Assembly: GCF_000349565.1 (NCBI RefSeq)
Contig: NZ_KB714609.1
Coordinates: 1 to 64,000 of the forward strand
Reading direction: 5' to 3'
Length of the DNA: 64,000 bases
Source of the DNA: Curtobacterium flaccumfaciens UCD-AKU
GTDB lineage: Bacteria > Actinomycetota > Actinomycetes > Actinomycetales > Microbacteriaceae
Position numbers and translations under genes: made by a program. The notes under the pieces are model-generated. The model saw only the letters and a program-made list of their open reading frames with translations. It was not told where the DNA came from and searched no databases. Of this stretch, positions 62,178-64,000 are shown piece by piece (the stretch's first letter is position 1; every line of letters begins with the position of its first letter).

Positions 62178-62266
62178 CCGTGCGAGGTTGACCGCCCGGT
62201 GCGGACTTGCAGCACCGCACCGAGCCGCCAACGCCGCACCGGATGGGCGAACCCGCACGGTGCGAC
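62178..62266. repeat. Intergenic repeat, family 3
   Basis: Starts CCGTGCGAGGTTGACCGCC and ends CCCGCACGGTGCGAC, matching the order of blocks in 26647-26757. The inner arms are more diverged here. Lies between the convergent EamA and GNAT genes. Confidence 0.65.
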
Positions 62267-62278
62267 GGGCGTGAGCGG

Positions 62279-62740
<462 letters not shown>

Positions 62741-62835
62741 GGGCCCCACGTTAACGGGGGTGGGGAGAAGGTCGTCACCGACCTGTCGCCGTGATCTGAT
62801 AGACCTGTCCGACCACCCAGCCGATCAGGAGCCCC

Positions 62836-63645
62836 GTGACCGCAAACGACACCCTCCCGACGCGCCGCAGCGCACGGGACGACGCAGCCGGTTCGCGGTC
62901 CCGGCGATCCCCCCGCAGACGGCAGACGGTGGGCGGCGCGATCGTGTCGCTCATCGCCGAGTTGCTCATCATCGCGGGCGCCGGCACCGGCCTGTACGTC
63001 GTGTGGACGGCCTGGTGGACCGACGTGGTCGCCGTGAACGAGCAGACGAAGCTCGTGCAGGGCCTCGACCAGGTCAAGACCCCCAAGGTCGAGGGCACCG
63101 AGCACCGCGGCACCGCTCCCGTGCTCGCCGAACCCCCGGCGTTGTCGGACGTGTTCGGGACGATGCAGATCCCCCGGTTCGGCAAGGACTACAACCGGCC
63201 GATCGGCGAGGGCACCGATCGTGAGAAGGTCCTCAACACCATCGGACTCGGGCACTACCAGGACACCGCGATGCCCGGCGCTCCCGGCAACTTCGCCGTC
63301 GCCGGACACCGTGTCACCTACGGCAAGCCCCTGAACCAGATCGCGGAGCTCAAGAAGGGCGACTCGGTCGTGGTCCGGGTCACCGACGCGAAGAAGAAGT
63401 TCGACGTCTGGTACGTCTACAAGGTCACCGACAGCCAGATCGTCACGCCCGACAAGATCGAGACGATCGCGCCGGTGCCGAACAAGCCGGGTGTGGAACC
63501 GACCGCCCAGGACCGCTGGCTCACGCTGACCGCCTGCCACCCGATGTGGTCCGCGGCCGAACGGTTCGTGACGCACGCGAAGCTCGACTACTGGATGCCC
63601 GCTTCCGAGGGCACCCCGAAGGAACTCTCGGAGACCGTCAAGTGA
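62836..63645 (+). CDS. Class E sortase
   Basis: 269 aa. A basic cytosolic N-terminus (RSARDDAAGSRSRRSPRRRQ) precedes one transmembrane helix (IVSLIAELLIIAGAGTGLYV). The sortase barrel has FAVAGHRVTYGKPL near residue 157 with the catalytic His, and LTLTACHPMWSAAERFV near 233 with Cys and the Arg. It attaches surface proteins with LAxTG-like signals to peptidoglycan. GTG with AGGAG upstream. It overlaps a small membrane gene (GTGA). No sortase substrate is in the window. Confidence 0.93.
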   Translation: MTANDTLPTRRSARDDAAGSRSRRSPRRRQTVGGAIVSLIAELLIIAGAGTGLYVVWTAWWTDVVAVNEQTKLVQGLDQVKTPKVEGTEHRGTAPVLAEPPALSDVFGTMQIPRFGKDYNRPIGEGTDREKVLNTIGLGHYQDTAMPGAPGNFAVAGHRVTYGKPLNQIAELKKGDSVVVRVTDAKKKFDVWYVYKVTDSQIVTPDKIETIAPVPNKPGVEPTAQDRWLTLTACHPMWSAAERFVTHAKLDYWMPASEGTPKELSETVK

Positions 63646-63824
63646 TCTTCCCCCTGGTCTGGCGGCTGCTGCCCGGCCCCACCGCCCTGAAGGTGCTCGA
63701 GCTGCTCGTGCTCCTCGTCGCCATCGTCTTCGTGCTGTTCCAGTGGGTGTTCCCCTGGATCGCGGCCGACATCCTGCCGCCGCCGGACGGCACGGTGGAG
63801 TCGACGCCGACCCCGACCCCGTAG
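63642..63824 (+). CDS. Small membrane protein coupled to sortase E
   Basis: 60 aa, one transmembrane helix (VLELLVLLVAIVFVLFQWVF) and a Pro/Thr tail (STPTPTP). GTG overlaps the sortase stop. Such short genes commonly follow sortase E in actinobacteria; function unknown. Confidence 0.75.
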   Translation: MIFPLVWRLLPGPTALKVLELLVLLVAIVFVLFQWVFPWIAADILPPPDGTVESTPTPTP

Positions 63825-63843
63825 ACCGCGTCGGACCAGACGG

Positions 63844-63859
63844 GGCCCGGCCCCGGGCC
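63844..63859. terminator. Short GC palindrome between convergent genes
   Basis: GGCCCGG-CC-CCGGGCC lies between the sortase operon and the SbcC-like gene on the minus strand. The stem is perfect but the loop is very tight. Confidence 0.5.
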
Positions 63860-63867
63860 GCGATCTG

Positions 63868-64000
63868 TCAGACGGTGGTCGTCACCCTCGACGCACCGGT
63901 CGGGGTGCGTCGCACGGCGATCCGCTCGGGGATCCGCTGCTTGAGCTCCTCGACGTGGCTGACGATCCCGACCTGTCGCCCGCCAGCGGTCAACCGGGAC
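63868..64000 (-). CDS. sbcC: 3' end of SbcC-like SMC-family ATPase (partial)
   Basis: The frame ending at TGA 63868-63870 encodes 43 residues: SRLTAGGRQVGIVSHVEELK, then QRIPERIAVRRT, then VTTTV. GRQVGIVSHVEEL with RIP is the H-loop end of SbcC/Rad50 ATPases. The rest lies outside the window. The SbcCD complex processes hairpins and double-strand ends. Confidence 0.8.
   Translation of the reverse strand, partial: SRLTAGGRQVGIVSHVEELKQRIPERIAVRRTPTGASRVTTTV

Overview
The window is a contiguous piece of a very GC-rich actinobacterial chromosome. Codon use, the frequent GTG starts, 4-nt start/stop overlaps, many leaderless starts (a TAnnnT box 5-8 nt before the start codon) and the protein families point to Microbacteriaceae, most likely Curtobacterium or a close relative. 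The genus is an inference.

Layout. 0-12.3 kb is core or ordinary accessory sequence: a UvrA-like protein, MTA/SAH nucleosidase, a serine hydrolase, a flavoprotein/BASS-transporter operon behind a Fur/Zur-type palindrome, and a TetR-controlled hydrolase/SDR pair. 12.37-23.5 kb is a foreign-looking island of lower GC. It carries large unrecognised proteins, a nonsense-interrupted P-loop ATPase, a decayed Gp37/Gp68-type phage gene, two copies of a ~92-bp direct repeat that bracket a three-gene module, a 1256-aa protein with a nuclease-like N-terminus, and a GIY-YIG-like protein. It ends beside a tRNA-Gln whose 3' part is duplicated 84 bp away. This is the best candidate for an undescribed (probably anti-phage) system.

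23.7-32.7 kb holds MarR, VOC and ABC-F genes, a tightly overlapped molybdopterin operon (moeA-moaC-mog-moaE plus two membrane-protein genes) and a divergent MTA phosphorylase-epimerase pair. 33.1-35.1 kb is a three-gene operon (glycosyltransferase, DUF2064 protein, methyltransferase). 35.2-38.0 kb is a hydrolase plus DesK/DesR-like two-component system. 38.0-44.5 kb holds a small repetitive protein with an operator-like promoter, phosphoglucomutase, a long DHA2 exporter, an orphan DNA methyltransferase and GNAT/small proteins. 44.7-54.0 kb holds an AAA ATPase, a lipoate ligase, a lipase, Pit phosphate transport, an acetamidase, a MarR/MFS pair and an alpha-E protein. 54.1-64.0 kb holds MarR, an HIBADH-family dehydrogenase, an M23 peptidase operon, PlsC, RecQ, a CPBP protease, an EamA transporter, GNAT, sortase E and the 3' end of an SbcC-like gene.

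At least three families of short intergenic palindromic repeats recur at gene ends. The commonest is built on GGACGGGAGGCCCGTG and its complement and appears to serve as a portable terminator. No CRISPR array, rRNA, integrase, transposase or complete prophage was seen.
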